Below, piece after piece: positions 40,431-50,732 of a stretch of DNA of 64,000 bases. The stretch is from Rhodoplanes sp. GTDB lineage: Bacteria; Pseudomonadota; Alphaproteobacteria; Rhizobiales; Xanthobacteraceae. The position numbers were made by a program, and so were the translations under genes. The stretch lies in contig NZ_JACAAX010000008.1 in assembly GCF_013377085.1 (NCBI RefSeq), forward strand, positions 1 through 64,000. The letters run 5' to 3'. Positions within the stretch are counted from its first letter, which is position 1. Each line of letters opens with the position of its first letter. Below the pieces are notes generated by a model. It was not told where the DNA came from and ran no database searches. It saw nothing but the letters and a program-made list of their open reading frames with translations.

Positions 40431-41332
40431 GGCGCCTCCGGGGCTTGCCCCGTCGGGGCCGCGAGGCCGACCGCGAACACGCCGGCCGCCGCGGCCCGGC
40501 GGGCGACCTCCTGCGGCTCGGCGACGATGACGCCGCCGGCCGCGACCGCGAGCCCGGCGAGCCCGGCGCGGGCGACCCCGTCGATCGTGTTAGGCCCGAC
40601 GGTCGGCATGTCGAAGCGGCGGTCCTGGCCGACTTTCGGCGCCTTGACCAGCACGCCGACGCCGCGCGGCAGCTTTATGCGGCCGGCGTCGCGCAGCTCG
40701 GCGATCCGGGCCAGCATGCGGTCGGTGCCCTCGGCGGCCTCGACGGCGAGCACGTAACGGTTCGCCACCACCACGGCCTGGCCGACGTCGAACGGGCTCT
40801 GGGCCGCGAGCAGAGCGAGCCCCAGCGCGATGTCGGCCTCGTCACGCGCGTTCGGCGACCGGCCGCCCAGAAGTCCCTCGCCGGCCAGGATGTCGGGCGC
40901 CACCTGGTGGGCGCCCAGGAGCCGGCAGCCGTCGTCCTCGAGCATGCGTCCGAAGCTGGTCAGCAGATGGTCGTCGCCGCCCCGGAACGCCCGCACGACG
41001 CGCGGCAGCCTCCGCACGGCGCCCCAGTCGGGCCGGAGTTGCCGGAGCGACGGCCGCAGCAGCGTCCCGATGAACACCAGGTCGCGGCATCCCTCCTGCT
41101 TCATCAGCCGGAGGAACGCGCCGTAGCGGGCGAGCGAGAGCCAGTGATGGCGGAAGGGGGCGACGACGGCGGGGTCGGCCCAGCCGCGGATGGCGAACAG
41201 CACCACGGAGCGCCCCTGCGCCTCGACCTTCGCCGCGATGGTGCCTGGCAGCATGCCGCCGCCGCAGATGATGGCGAGCGGCCCCGCGTCCGCCGCCGCC
41301 GGCTTGCCGGCAGCCGCCGGCCCGGCCGTCAT
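40427..41332 (-). CDS. lpxI: UDP-2,3-diacylglucosamine diphosphatase LpxI
   Basis: The alphaproteobacterial replacement for LpxH (formerly DUF1009), making lipid X from UDP-diacylglucosamine. The 301 residues have IICGGGMLPGTIAAKVEAQG, the internal GDDHLLTSFGRMLEDDG segment, SPNARDEADIALGL, VEAAEGTDRML and the C-terminal KAPKVGQDRRFDMPTVGP active-site region. It overlaps lpxA upstream and lpxB downstream by 4 bases each (ATGA), so all three are tightly coupled. No lpxH homologue is present here. Confidence 0.95.
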   Translation of the reverse strand: MTAGPAAAGKPAAADAGPLAIICGGGMLPGTIAAKVEAQGRSVVLFAIRGWADPAVVAPFRHHWLSLARYGAFLRLMKQEGCRDLVFIGTLLRPSLRQLRPDWGAVRRLPRVVRAFRGGDDHLLTSFGRMLEDDGCRLLGAHQVAPDILAGEGLLGGRSPNARDEADIALGLALLAAQSPFDVGQAVVVANRYVLAVEAAEGTDRMLARIAELRDAGRIKLPRGVGVLVKAPKVGQDRRFDMPTVGPNTIDGVARAGLAGLAVAAGGVIVAEPQEVARRAAAAGVFAVGLAAPTGQAPEAP

Positions 41333-42138
41333 GACGCGGCGCGCAGCGCGGCGCGCTTCACTCCCATGGTCAGGGCGCGCGAGCCGCTGCGGATGAAGGC
41401 GACGATCTGGCCGATCAGCGGGTCGTCGCCGAGGTCGGCCGCGACCGTGTCGAGCCGCTCCCGGAACGTTCCGGCGCCGAAGAACAGCGCCTCGAAGCCG
41501 CGGTGAACCCGATGGATGTCGGCCTTGGTCAGGCCGCGGCGCTTCATGCCGACGACGTTGAGGCCGATCAGCTCGGCGCTCTGCCCGTGCACCAGGCCGA
41601 ACGGAATCACGTCGGCGCGCACGCCGGAGAGGCCGACGATCATGGCGCCGTCGCCGATGCGCACGAACTGCCGCACGGCGGCCTGGCCGCCGAACACCAC
41701 GTTGCTGCCGACCTGCACATGACCGCCCAGAACCGCATTGTTGGCGAAGGTCACGTGGTCGCCGACCGTGCAGTCGTGGCCGACATGCGAGCCCACCATG
41801 AAGAAGCAGTGGCTGCCGACCAGGGTGAGGCCGTGATCGTCCTCGGTCCCGGTGTTCATGGTGACGTTTTCGCGGATGTCGTTGTCGGAGCCGACGACGA
41901 GGCGCGTGGGGCCGCCGCGATAGTGGGTCGACTGCGGCGGCGTGCCGAGCGAGGCGAACGGATAGATCACGTTGCGCTCGCCCAGCACCGTGTGGCCGGT
42001 GATCGCCACATGCGAGATCAGCCTGGTGCCGGCGCCGATCTCGACATGCGGGCCGACGGTGCAGAACGGACCGATCTCGACGCCGGCGCCGAGCCGCGCG
42101 CCGTCCGCCACCCGGGCGGTCGGATCGATGGTCGCCAT
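41329..42138 (-). CDS. lpxA: UDP-N-acetylglucosamine acyltransferase
   Basis: First step of lipid A synthesis, moving a hydroxyacyl chain from ACP to UDP-GlcNAc. The 269-residue left-handed beta helix is built of hexapeptide repeats (GAGVEIGPFCTVGPHVEIG, HVTFANNAVLGGHVQVG), with the catalytic His in GSHVGHDCTVG and the helical C-terminus (LNVVGMKRRGLTKADI). ATG 42138 is used; a GTG at 42147 overlapping the fabZ stop (GTGA) would add three residues. Confidence 0.96.
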   Translation of the reverse strand: MATIDPTARVADGARLGAGVEIGPFCTVGPHVEIGAGTRLISHVAITGHTVLGERNVIYPFASLGTPPQSTHYRGGPTRLVVGSDNDIRENVTMNTGTEDDHGLTLVGSHCFFMVGSHVGHDCTVGDHVTFANNAVLGGHVQVGSNVVFGGQAAVRQFVRIGDGAMIVGLSGVRADVIPFGLVHGQSAELIGLNVVGMKRRGLTKADIHRVHRGFEALFFGAGTFRERLDTVAADLGDDPLIGQIVAFIRSGSRALTMGVKRAALRAAS

Positions 42139-42143
42139 CGCGC

Positions 42144-42605
42144 TCACGACCCCGCCATCACGGCGCTGACGTCGGCCTCGGCGACGATCTGGCCGGCGAC
42201 CCGCGCCTCGCCGTGGAACCACCACATGTTGCGGCGGCGGGACGTCTTGGTCATGTGATACTCGATGGTGTCGCCGGGCACGACCGGCTTGCGGAACTTG
42301 GCCTTGTCGATGGTGGTGAAATAGACCGTGTAGGGCGGCTTGCCGACCTCGCCGGAGAGCACGCAGAGCACGCCCGCCGTCTGCGCCATGCCCTCGATCA
42401 TCAGCACGCCGGGAAACACCGGCACGTCCGGAAAGTGCCCGAGAAACTGCGGCTCGTTGGCCGTCACGTTCTTGATGCCGATCCCGAACTCCGCCCCGCG
42501 GATGTTGATCACGCGATCGACCAGCAGGAACGGATAGCGGTGCGGCAGGGCCTTCATGATGGCCGCGATGTCGGCCGTCTCCAACTTCCCGACAGCCTCG
42601 TTCAT
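42144..42605 (-). CDS. fabZ: 3-hydroxyacyl-ACP dehydratase FabZ
   Basis: Dehydrates 3-hydroxyacyl-ACP in fatty acid elongation. The 153-residue hot-dog fold has the catalytic His in [13 protein letters not shown] and the Glu in [15 protein letters not shown], with [11 protein letters not shown] before it. GAGGA about 9 bases upstream supports ATG 42605. It sits between lpxD and lpxA in the usual lpxD-fabZ-lpxA arrangement, where the enzymes compete for hydroxyacyl-ACP. Confidence 0.97.
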   Translation of the reverse strand: MNEAVGKLETADIAAIMKALPHRYPFLLVDRVINIRGAEFGIGIKNVTANEPQFLGHFPDVPVFPGVLMIEGMAQTAGVLCVLSGEVGKPPYTVYFTTIDKAKFRKPVVPGDTIEYHMTKTSRRRNMWWFHGEARVAGQIVAEADVSAVMAGS

Positions 42606-42615
42606 CGCGGCGTCC

Positions 42616-43692
42616 TCACTGCCTGTCGTCGTTCGACGTCTCGGTCTTATCGCCGGAGCCTCGCGACTGAGCAAGGCGATTGATGGCGCGCAACTCCCGC
42701 ATCCACGCCTTGGCGGGCTTGGCGGGTATGCCGCCCCAGCGCTCGCCGGCCGGAATATCGCTGTTGACGCCGCTGAGCGCGGCCACCTGCGCGCCCTGCC
42801 CTATCACGACGTGGTTGTTGACGCCCGCGCGGGCGCCGAGCACGACATAGTCATCGAGGATCGCGCTGCCCGAAATGCCGGTCTGCGCGACGATCACGCA
42901 ATGCCGGCCGATCAGCACGTTGTGGCCGATCTGCACGAGGTTGTCGATCTTGGTGCCCTCGCCGATCACGGTGTCGCGGGTGCCGCCGCGGTCGATGGTC
43001 GTGCCGGCGCCGATCTCGACGTCGTTCTGGATGATCACCCGGCGGAGCTGCGGCACCTTCTGGTGCCCGCCCGGCCCCATCACATAGCCGAACCCGTCCT
43101 GGCCGATCCGGCAGCCCGGATGGACGACCACCCGGTCGCCGACCAGCGTATGGGTCAGGGTCGCGCCCGCCCCGATGACGCAGTCGCGGCCGATCCGCAC
43201 GCCGGGGCCGATCACGGCGGTCGGCCCGATCACGGTGCCGGAGCCGATCTCGGCGCCGGGGCCGACCACGGCGCCCGGATCGACGGTCGCGCCGCTTTCC
43301 AGCCGGGCGGCCGGATGCACCGAGGCGCCGGGCGAAATCCCCTGGCTGCCGAACAGCGAGGTCGGGCGCAGCGCCGCCGGGAACAGCGCACGGGCGACCG
43401 CCACGAAGGCCCGATAGGGATCGCGGGTGCGCAACAGCGGCAAGCCTTCGGGCGCATCGGCGGCGAAGCGCGGCGCGATCAGGCATGCACCGGCGCGCGT
43501 GTGGGCGAGCTGGCCGACATAGGTCGGGTTCTCGAGGAAGGCGAGATCGGCGGGGCCGGCCTGGTCGAGGGTGGCGATGTCGCGGATCACGCGGTCGAGC
43601 GGGGCGTCCGGTGCCGGCTCGGCGCCCGTCAGGGCGGCGATCTCGGCGAGGGTGAGCGCGGTCGCAGGCTCGAAGAAGAACGGCTCGGTCAT
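42616..43692 (-). CDS. lpxD: UDP-3-O-acylglucosamine N-acyltransferase
   Basis: Third step of lipid A synthesis. The 358-residue product has the N-terminal uridine-binding domain ([26 protein letters not shown]) and a long hexapeptide beta helix ([33 protein letters not shown] with the catalytic His), then a C-terminal helix ([16 protein letters not shown]). A terminator lies between it and bamA upstream, so it probably has its own promoter in 43693-43852. Confidence 0.97.
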   Translation of the reverse strand: MTEPFFFEPATALTLAEIAALTGAEPAPDAPLDRVIRDIATLDQAGPADLAFLENPTYVGQLAHTRAGACLIAPRFAADAPEGLPLLRTRDPYRAFVAVARALFPAALRPTSLFGSQGISPGASVHPAARLESGATVDPGAVVGPGAEIGSGTVIGPTAVIGPGVRIGRDCVIGAGATLTHTLVGDRVVVHPGCRIGQDGFGYVMGPGGHQKVPQLRRVIIQNDVEIGAGTTIDRGGTRDTVIGEGTKIDNLVQIGHNVLIGRHCVIVAQTGISGSAILDDYVVLGARAGVNNHVVIGQGAQVAALSGVNSDIPAGERWGGIPAKPAKAWMRELRAINRLAQSRGSGDKTETSNDDRQ

Positions 43693-43852
43693 GGCGGCGA
43701 TGCTGCCCCGGCGAGACGATGCCGGGCCGAAGGATCGAACGGAAGGAATGGCCGGCCGTCAGCCGGACGATGACGCATCCGCAGAGGGTTGCCAGTTTCG
43801 CCGGGGCCTGACAACGCCGCAATCGACGCCGCACCCGGTTTTTCGGCTGGCC

Positions 43853-43883
43853 GAAACAAAAACCCGGGGGCGAGGCCCCCGGG
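43853..43883 (-). terminator. Rho-independent terminator of bamA
   Basis: On the minus strand a perfect 9-bp stem CCCGGGGGC / GCCCCCGGG (43863-43871 and 43875-43883) with a 3-base loop is followed by TTTTTG and TTT. It lies about 50 bases after the bamA stop. A second perfect 9-bp hairpin, GGTGCCGGC / GCCGGCACC (43893-43915), stands between them. Confidence 0.85.
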
Positions 43884-43934
43884 GGAAGCGGCGGTGCCGG
43901 CAGATCGCCGGCACCATCGGGAGGAGGCGAAGAT

Positions 43935-46454
43935 TTAGAACTTGGTGCCGCCGCCGAACCGGAAGAGCTGCTTCTTGTCGTAGGATTCCGAGGTGATCGG
44001 ATAAGCGAGGTCGAAGCGCAGCGGACCGAACGGCGAGTTCCAGATCAGACCGACGCCGACCGACGACCGCAGGGTGCTGTCGTTGCCGTAGCAGGCCGCG
44101 TTCGCCATCGGATTGGCCGTGTTGATGGTCTGGCCCGGGCACGTCATGATCAGGCCCTTTTCGGCCCAGGATGTCGGCCCGACATAGTCCAGGAGCTGGC
44201 CGGCATCGGCGAAGGCCGCGAGCTTCATGCCGAAGTCCTTCGGAGCGAAGAACAGCGGGGTCTGAAACTCGATGCTCGCCGCCCAGAACATCGACCCGCC
44301 GAGCGCGTCGTTGTTGGTGCCGGGCGTCAGGTCGCGCGGACCCCATCCGGCCGGTGCGAAGCCGCGGACGATGTTGGGACCGCCCTGGAAGTGGTCGAGC
44401 ATGCGCAGATCGGCGCCGCCCCAGCCGGTGGCGTAGCCGCCCTGGATGCGGAGCACGCCGACCACGTCCGGCACCACCTCGTTGTACAGGCGGGCGTCGA
44501 GGGTGGTCTTCGAGAACTTCACGTCGCCGCCGACGCCGGCGAAGTCTTCGTTCAGCGTGATCAGCAGGCCGCTGGTCGGGGCCTTGTTGTTGTCCAGCGT
44601 GTTGTAGCTGGTGCTCAGGCCGACCAGCGAGACGAACACCGGACCGTTGGCGAGCTCCCGCTTCACCGCCAGCGACGCCTCGCCGTCGGCGTAGCAGTTG
44701 TAGGCGAAGGGTTGGTTGGTGGCCGGATCGACCAGGCCCTGGAACAGCGGGGTCGGGTAGGTCCCGGCGGCGCTGTTCGGATTGATATTGTTACAGTTCT
44801 GATAAGCCGACGGCAGCGAGATTTCCTGCCGATAGCCCGAATAGCGCGGCTGCATCACGATGTTGTCGGTGATCGGGATGCCGAGCTTGATGTTTCCGCC
44901 GATGGTGCTCGACGTGTACGAGTAATAGGTGCTCGACGTCGTCTGCTTGCCGAACACGTCGAGGCCCAGCGCCAGCCGCTCGCCGAGCAGATAGGGCTCG
45001 ACGAAGGACAGCTCGAAGCCGCGGGCGCGGGTGCCGTACTGCAGTGAGGCGCGGGCGACGTGGCCGCGGCCGAGCAGGTTGCGCTCGCCGACGCTGACCT
45101 CGCCGATCAGGCCGTCGGCGGTCGAGTAGCCGCCCGAGACCGAGAACTCGCCGGTCGCCTGCTCCTCCACGTCGACGTTGACGATCACCCGGTCGGGCGC
45201 CGAGCCCGGCTCGTTGGTGACGCGGACCGTCTTGAAGTAGTTGAGGTTCTTGATGCGCCGCTCGGCCCGGTCGATGAGCGCCCGGTTGTAGGCGTCGCCC
45301 TCGACGATGTCGAACTCGCGCCGGATCACGTAGTCGCGGGTGCGGGTGTTGCCGCGGATGTTGATCCGCTCGATATAGGCGCGCTGGCCCTCCTCCATCA
45401 CGAAGACGACGTTGACGAGGCGGGCGTTGTAGTCGCGGTCGCCGCGCGGCTTGATCGAGGCGAACGGGTAGCCGAGCTTGGAGACCTCGATGGTGAGATC
45501 CTCGACGGTCTTCTCGACCGCGTCGGCGTTGTAGACGGCGCCCGACCTGGTGCGCATGCGCGCCCGCAGCCGGTCGACGTCGAGCCCGCGGACCGACGTC
45601 TGCAGGTCGACCACACCGAACTTGTAGCGGTCACCCTCGTCGATCGTGAAGGTGATGACAAAGCCCTTGCGGGAAGGATCGTACTCGGAGACGGCCGACA
45701 CCACCCGCACGTCGGCGAAGCCGTTGCGCAGATAGAACCGGCGGATCAGGTCGCGATCGACCTCGACCCGGTCCGGATCGAAAATGTCGTTGCTCTTCAG
45801 CCAGCTCAGGAGGTTGGTCTCGCCCGTCTTGACGACGTCCTTGAGGCGCCAGTCGGAGAACGAGGTGTTGCCGACGAAGATGACCTTGGCGACACCCGTC
45901 TTGGCGCCCTCGTTGACCTCGAACACGAGATCGACGCGGCCGTTGGACAGCTCGATGACCTTGGGCTCGACGCTGACGTCGTAGCGGCCGCTGCGCTGGT
46001 AGATCTCGACGATGCGCTGGGTGTCCGACTGAACCAGGGCGCGCGAGAAGGTGCCGCGCGGCTTTGACTGGATCTCGGGTGTGAGCTGCTCGTCCTTGAC
46101 CTTGCGGTTGCCCTCGAAGGCCACCCGGTTGATCACCGAATTTTCGACGACCGTGACGACGATCCGGCCACCCGAGGGTGTGATCCGCACATCCTGGAAC
46201 AGACCGGTGGCGTAGAGAGCCTTCAGAGCCTGGTCGATCTTGCCGGCATCCAGCCGCTCGCCCGGGCCGACCTTGAAATAAGACCTGATGGTATCGGCTT
46301 CGACACGCCGGTTACCCTCGACGACGATCTGCGACGCCGACTGAGCCTGCGCCGTCGTCACCGGAACGGTCACGAGTGCGCCTGCCATGAACGCCTGCGC
46401 GACCATCAATCCGACGGCAGCGAACGTCCGTTTTGCCTTCAACCCCAGTGCCAT
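43935..46454 (-). CDS. bamA: Outer membrane protein assembly factor BamA
   Basis: Core of the BAM machine that folds beta-barrel proteins into the outer membrane. The 839 residues comprise a signal peptide (about 1-37, ending TTAQAQS), five POTRA domains (about 39-430, starting IVVEGNRRVEADTIRSYF and later YIERINIRGNTRTRDYVIRREFD) and a 16-strand barrel. The barrel has GYSTADGLIGEVSVGERNLLGRGH and the conserved lid-loop VRGFAPAGWGPRD, and ends in an aromatic C-terminus (RFGGGTKF). ATG 46454 gives the signal peptide. rseP lies upstream (167-base gap) with a candidate promoter between. Confidence 0.97.
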   Translation of the reverse strand: MALGLKAKRTFAAVGLMVAQAFMAGALVTVPVTTAQAQSASQIVVEGNRRVEADTIRSYFKVGPGERLDAGKIDQALKALYATGLFQDVRITPSGGRIVVTVVENSVINRVAFEGNRKVKDEQLTPEIQSKPRGTFSRALVQSDTQRIVEIYQRSGRYDVSVEPKVIELSNGRVDLVFEVNEGAKTGVAKVIFVGNTSFSDWRLKDVVKTGETNLLSWLKSNDIFDPDRVEVDRDLIRRFYLRNGFADVRVVSAVSEYDPSRKGFVITFTIDEGDRYKFGVVDLQTSVRGLDVDRLRARMRTRSGAVYNADAVEKTVEDLTIEVSKLGYPFASIKPRGDRDYNARLVNVVFVMEEGQRAYIERINIRGNTRTRDYVIRREFDIVEGDAYNRALIDRAERRIKNLNYFKTVRVTNEPGSAPDRVIVNVDVEEQATGEFSVSGGYSTADGLIGEVSVGERNLLGRGHVARASLQYGTRARGFELSFVEPYLLGERLALGLDVFGKQTTSSTYYSYTSSTIGGNIKLGIPITDNIVMQPRYSGYRQEISLPSAYQNCNNINPNSAAGTYPTPLFQGLVDPATNQPFAYNCYADGEASLAVKRELANGPVFVSLVGLSTSYNTLDNNKAPTSGLLITLNEDFAGVGGDVKFSKTTLDARLYNEVVPDVVGVLRIQGGYATGWGGADLRMLDHFQGGPNIVRGFAPAGWGPRDLTPGTNNDALGGSMFWAASIEFQTPLFFAPKDFGMKLAAFADAGQLLDYVGPTSWAEKGLIMTCPGQTINTANPMANAACYGNDSTLRSSVGVGLIWNSPFGPLRFDLAYPITSESYDKKQLFRFGGGTKF

Positions 46455-46513
46455 ACGCTATGGGCCCCCAAAAGAATCCCCACCACCGCCCGTCGCGATC
46501 GATTCCGCCTCCG

Positions 46514-46541
46514 CTTGTATCGGCTTTAACCACCCCTGCAA
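46514..46541 (-). promoter_or_regulatory. Candidate promoter of bamA
   Basis: Read on the minus strand, TTGCAG (46541-46536) and TACAAG (46519-46514) are separated by 16 bases, about 60 bases ahead of the bamA ATG. Similarity to the sigma70 consensus is moderate. Confidence 0.35.
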
Positions 46542-46621
46542 ACAGAGAGTCTCCCCAGGCTCTCCATTTGCCGGCCGCGAGTGGCCATGACGTCACACAT
46601 TACGGCGAACTTGTGCGCACA

Positions 46622-47773
46622 TTATGACGACGCCAAGTGCAGGATATCATTAAAGGTTGCGAAGATCATCAACATGATGACGAGGGCGAAGCCGATGCGG
46701 AAGCCGACCTCCTGGGCCCGCTCCGACAGGGGTCGGCCGCGGACCGCCTCGATGGCGTAGAACAGCAGATGGCCGCCATCGAGCAGCGGCACCGGAAACA
46801 AGTTCAGAAGCCCGATCGAGACCGACAGCACGGCGGCGAGGTGCAGCAGCGCGACGATGCCGGCGGTCGCCACCTGGCCCGACACCTGGGCGATCCGGAT
46901 CGGCCCGCCGAGCTGGTCGGCGTTCTCCTTGCCGACCACGATGCCGCCGATATAGCTCAGCGTCCGCTCGACGATGAACCAGGTCTCCTCGGCGCCCATC
47001 CGGACGGCTGCGATCGGCCCGACCGACTCGGTCTTGAGGTCGCCGGGCGCCATCGAGCGCGAGATGCCGAGCACGCCGAGCCGGTGGATGTTGCCGAAAT
47101 TATCCTTCATTTCCCGCAGGGTGGGCACCACATCGAGGGTCTTCGCGGTGCCGTTGCGGTCGATCTCGACCCGCAGCGTCTGCCCGGCCGCCCCCGAGAC
47201 GATGCGCTGCATGTCGGCGAAGCTCTCGATCCGCCGCCCGTCGATCGCCACCACCACGTCGCCGACCGCGAAGCCGGCCGACTCGGCCGCGCTGCCGGCC
47301 TGGATCGAGTCGATCCGGGGCGTTGTGGTCTGCTTGCCATGCAACATGAAGATGCCGGCAAAAATCGCGATGGCGAGAACGAAATTTGCCAGTGGGCCCG
47401 CGGCCACGACGGCCGCCCTCGCGGCCACCGACTGGCCCGGGAAGGTCTGCCGGCGCTCGGTCTCCGAGAGGCCCGACATGGCCGCCTGGTCCGGCACGCT
47501 GGCGGCGTTCTCGTCGCCGAAGAACTTGACGTAGCCGCCGAGCGGGATCGCGGCGAGCTTCCACCGGGTGCCGCTGCGGTCGTTGAAGCCGACGATCTCG
47601 GGCCCGAAGCCGATCGAGAAGGTCAGCACCTTGATGCCGTTCGCCTTGGCGATCAGGTAGTGGCCGAGCTCGTGGAAGAACACCACGATGGTCAGCACGA
47701 ACAGAAATGGAACCAGGTAGCCGAGGAATCCGAAGCCGAGATCGTTGATAGACGACAGAAAATTCGATCCCAT
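46622..47773 (-). CDS. rseP: RseP-type site-2 intramembrane metalloprotease
   Basis: Zinc protease in the inner membrane that cuts anti-sigma factors or remnant signal peptides. The 383 residues have the HExxH motif in the first helix (VVFFHELGHYLIA, His34/Glu35/His38), a beta-loop with GFGPEIVGFNDRSGTRW, a single PDZ domain (about 120-215, GSAAESAGFAVGDVVVAIDG) where E. coli RseP has two, and the second active-site motif NLFPVPLLDGGHLLF. ATG 47773 is used. Between dxr and bamA, the common proteobacterial order. Confidence 0.95.
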   Translation of the reverse strand: MGSNFLSSINDLGFGFLGYLVPFLFVLTIVVFFHELGHYLIAKANGIKVLTFSIGFGPEIVGFNDRSGTRWKLAAIPLGGYVKFFGDENAASVPDQAAMSGLSETERRQTFPGQSVAARAAVVAAGPLANFVLAIAIFAGIFMLHGKQTTTPRIDSIQAGSAAESAGFAVGDVVVAIDGRRIESFADMQRIVSGAAGQTLRVEIDRNGTAKTLDVVPTLREMKDNFGNIHRLGVLGISRSMAPGDLKTESVGPIAAVRMGAEETWFIVERTLSYIGGIVVGKENADQLGGPIRIAQVSGQVATAGIVALLHLAAVLSVSIGLLNLFPVPLLDGGHLLFYAIEAVRGRPLSERAQEVGFRIGFALVIMLMIFATFNDILHLASS

Positions 47774-47832
47774 CACGGCCTCGCGGGGGGTTGGGGGAGA
47801 CCGGCCACGCCAGTCACCATTTGTTAAGCTAG

Positions 47833-49053
47833 TTAGAATGCCTTTGCGGCGATTTGGGGCAAGAGGTCCCGGGCCAGCAATCGCGCCGTATGGTCAACGG
47901 CCAACGCCTCCGCCACATCGACCGGCTCGCGCAGCACGCCGCGGGCGGCGCTCGCCTCGAGCGTCGCCTCGACCAGGGCCGCGATGTGGGCGAAGCCGAT
48001 CTTGCGGTCGATGAAGCTGGCGACCGCGATCTCGTTGGCCGCGTTGAGCACGGTGGGCGCGCCCTGCCCGGTCCGCAGCGCCGCCTTGGCGAGCCGCAGG
48101 GCCGGGAACCGAATCTCGTCCGGCTCCTCGAAGGTGAGATTCGCCAGTTGGGAGAAGCTCAGCCGGGTCGCCCCGTTCATGCGGGTGGGCCAAGCGAGGC
48201 AGTGGGCGATCGGCACCCGCATGTCGGGCGGACCGATCTGGGCCACCATCGAGCCGTCCACGAACTCGACCCCGCCGTGCACGATCGACTGCGGGTGCAC
48301 CAAAACGTCGATCTCGTCGGGCCCGGCATCGAACAGGTGGTGCGCCTCGATGATCTCGAGGCCCTTGTTCATCATGCTGGCCGAGTCGATGGTGATCTTC
48401 GGACCCATCGACCAGTTGGGGTGCTTGAGCGCCTGCTCCAGGGTCGCCTTCCGTATCGCCTCCAGCGGCCAGGAGCGGAACGGCCCCCCCGAGGCGGTGA
48501 GGATGATGCGCTTCACGTCGGCGCGGGTGCCGGCGCAGAGCGACTGGAAGACGGCGTTGTGCTCGGAATCGACCGGCAGCACGGTGGCGCCGGCGGCGGC
48601 GGCGCGGCGCATGAACAGAGTGCCGGCGCAGACCAGGCACTCCTTGTTGGCGAGGCCGACGATGACGCCCCGCTCGGCCGCGGCGAGCGTCGGCCTCAGG
48701 CTGGCGGCCCCCGTGATGGCGGCCATCACCCAGTCGGCCGGGCGGCTCGCCGCCTCGACCAGAGAGTCCTCGCCGGCCGCGGCCTCGATGCCGCTGCCCG
48801 ACAGCGCCGCCTTCAGCTCCTCGTAGCAGGCCGGGTCGGCGACGGCGGCGAATTTTGCCCCCAGCTCACGGGCGAGCGCGGCGAGCGCGGTGGCGTTGCG
48901 GGCGGCCGTCACGGCCTCGACCCGGAAGCGGCCGGGCGAGCGCCGGATCAGGTCGATGGTGCTGGATCCGATCGAGCCGGTCGCCCCCAGCAGGGTGACG
49001 CTGCGCTCCTGCGGGAGCGCGGCCGGGGTCGGGTTGAGGGGAACCGCACTCAT
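47833..49053 (-). CDS. dxr: 1-deoxy-D-xylulose 5-phosphate reductoisomerase
   Basis: Second step of the MEP isoprenoid pathway. The 406 residues show the NADPH motif [26 protein letters not shown], the metal-binding [10 protein letters not shown] (Asp and Glu), [31 protein letters not shown] (flexible loop Trp/Met) and the C-terminal helical domain with [13 protein letters not shown]. It follows cdsA by about 20 bases and precedes rseP by about 60. Confidence 0.98.
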   Translation of the reverse strand: MSAVPLNPTPAALPQERSVTLLGATGSIGSSTIDLIRRSPGRFRVEAVTAARNATALAALARELGAKFAAVADPACYEELKAALSGSGIEAAAGEDSLVEAASRPADWVMAAITGAASLRPTLAAAERGVIVGLANKECLVCAGTLFMRRAAAAGATVLPVDSEHNAVFQSLCAGTRADVKRIILTASGGPFRSWPLEAIRKATLEQALKHPNWSMGPKITIDSASMMNKGLEIIEAHHLFDAGPDEIDVLVHPQSIVHGGVEFVDGSMVAQIGPPDMRVPIAHCLAWPTRMNGATRLSFSQLANLTFEEPDEIRFPALRLAKAALRTGQGAPTVLNAANEIAVASFIDRKIGFAHIAALVEATLEASAARGVLREPVDVAEALAVDHTARLLARDLLPQIAAKAF

Positions 49054-49072
49054 GTCACCACACCAGAAAAAA

Positions 49073-49930
49073 TCACCAAACCAACAAGCCGCGCGCGGCC
49101 TCGTCGAAGCCGCCGCGCATCACCCCGACCAGGGCCGCCACCCCGGCGGCGGCCAGGAAGCCGTCGAGCCGGTCCATCAGACCGCCGTGTCCCGGGATGA
49201 TCCGGCTGGAATCCTTGACGCCGAAGCGCCGCTTGATGGCCGACTCGAAGAGGTCGCCGGCCTGCGAGACCACCGACAGTACCAAGGCGAGCCACGCCAC
49301 GGCGAGCGGATTCGGCACCCCTGCGACGAGCGCGACCGCGACCCCCGCGACGACCCCGCCGAGCGCCCCGGTGAGACTGCCCGACCAGGTCTTGGCCGGG
49401 CTGATCGGGGGGGCGAGCTTCGGGCCGCCGATCAGGCGGCCGCCGAAATAGGCGAGCACGTCGGTCGCCCATACGACGGCGAACAGGAAGAAGATCGCCG
49501 CCACCCCGGAGACCGGATCGGCCCGCAGCACCACCGGGCCGGCCAGCACCAGACCCGCATAGACGAGCCCGGCGATGCACCAGGCGCGGCGCTCGCGGAT
49601 CGCATAGGCCATGCCGGCGATCCCGCCGATCAGCACCAGCACGGCGAGCCCGGGCCGGCCCATGCCGGCGATCAGCCCGGCGAAAGCCAGCACCGCGACG
49701 CCGATCGCCAGATGCCGCCGCGGCGCGCGAAGAATCTCCGACGTCCACTCCCAGTAGACGCCAATGGCGGCGACCGCCCAGAACAGCACGAAGGGCCAGC
49801 CGCCGACCACGACGGCGCCGATGGCGAGCGGGGCGAGAACGACGGCGGAGACGACCCGCACCAGCGTGTCGCTGCGCTTGCGGGCCGTGGGTTCGCCCGG
49901 ACTGGCCGGGGCCGACATGTCATGGGACAC
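49073..49930 (-). CDS. cdsA: Phosphatidate cytidylyltransferase
   Basis: Makes CDP-diacylglycerol for phospholipid synthesis in the inner membrane. The 285 residues have seven to eight hydrophobic helices and the CDS signature ([19 protein letters not shown] then [17 protein letters not shown]) near the C-terminus, with conserved Asp and Lys ligands. GTG 49930, three bases after the uppS stop, is taken as start; ATG 49918 would shorten it by four residues. Confidence 0.96.
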   Translation of the reverse strand: MSHDMSAPASPGEPTARKRSDTLVRVVSAVVLAPLAIGAVVVGGWPFVLFWAVAAIGVYWEWTSEILRAPRRHLAIGVAVLAFAGLIAGMGRPGLAVLVLIGGIAGMAYAIRERRAWCIAGLVYAGLVLAGPVVLRADPVSGVAAIFFLFAVVWATDVLAYFGGRLIGGPKLAPPISPAKTWSGSLTGALGGVVAGVAVALVAGVPNPLAVAWLALVLSVVSQAGDLFESAIKRRFGVKDSSRIIPGHGGLMDRLDGFLAAAGVAALVGVMRGGFDEAARGLLVW

Positions 49931-49933
49931 GGG

Positions 49934-50695
49934 TCAGGTTCCGGCTCCCGCTGCGGCCAGCCCACCGAACCGGCGCTCGCGCCGGCGATACTCGGCGATC
50001 GCGCCTTCCAGCGCAGCCTGGTCGAACTCGGGCCAGTAGAGGGGAACGAACACCAGCTCGCTGTAGGCCGCCTGCCACAAGAGGAAGTTCGACAGGCGCT
50101 GCTCGCCGCTGGTGCGGATGATGAGGTCGGGGTCGGGAAGATCGGGGGCGTCGAGCCGTGTCGCGATCAGCTCCGCCGTGATGGCCTCCGGGGCGAGCCG
50201 GCCGGCCGCGACCTCGACGGCGAGCCGTTGCGCCGCCCGGGCGATCTCCTGGCGGGATCCGTAGTTGAACGCGACCACCAGAACGAGTCCGGTGTTGGCG
50301 CGGGTCAGCTCCTCGGCCTCGAGCAGCAGCTTGGCGATCTCCCGGTCGAGCCCGCTGCGCTCGCCGATCACCCGGACCTTGACGTTGCTGCGGTGGAGCT
50401 CCGCGAGGTCGTTGCGGATGAAGCGGCGCAGCAGCCCCATCAGGTCACGGATCTCGGTCGGCGGCCGCGACCAGTTCTCCGACGAGAACGAGAAGATCGT
50501 CAGGATGCCGATGCCGAGCTCGCCGGCCGCCCGCACGGTCCGCCGCAACGCGTCGACGCCGCGCCGATGCCCTTCCCGCCGCGGCAGGCCGCGCTGCGCC
50601 GCCCAGCGCCCGTTTCCGTCCATGATGACGGCGACGTGGCGGGGCGCGTCGCGGCCGGCCCCGGTCGCGCTGCGCACCGCCTCGGGAATGGCCAT
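49934..50695 (-). CDS. uppS: Undecaprenyl diphosphate synthase
   Basis: Cis-prenyltransferase making the C55 lipid carrier for cell-wall and LPS units. The 253 residues have the catalytic Asp26 in [13 protein letters not shown], the [15 protein letters not shown] helix, [11 protein letters not shown], and the [19 protein letters not shown] diphosphate site. GGAG seven bases ahead of ATG 50695 favours this start over a GTG at 50722. It lies between frr and cdsA. Confidence 0.97.
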   Translation of the reverse strand: MAIPEAVRSATGAGRDAPRHVAVIMDGNGRWAAQRGLPRREGHRRGVDALRRTVRAAGELGIGILTIFSFSSENWSRPPTEIRDLMGLLRRFIRNDLAELHRSNVKVRVIGERSGLDREIAKLLLEAEELTRANTGLVLVVAFNYGSRQEIARAAQRLAVEVAAGRLAPEAITAELIATRLDAPDLPDPDLIIRTSGEQRLSNFLLWQAAYSELVFVPLYWPEFDQAALEGAIAEYRRRERRFGGLAAAGAGT

Positions 50696-50732
50696 GGCTC
50701 GACTCCAGGCGTCCAAGATCACACCGTCGTCT

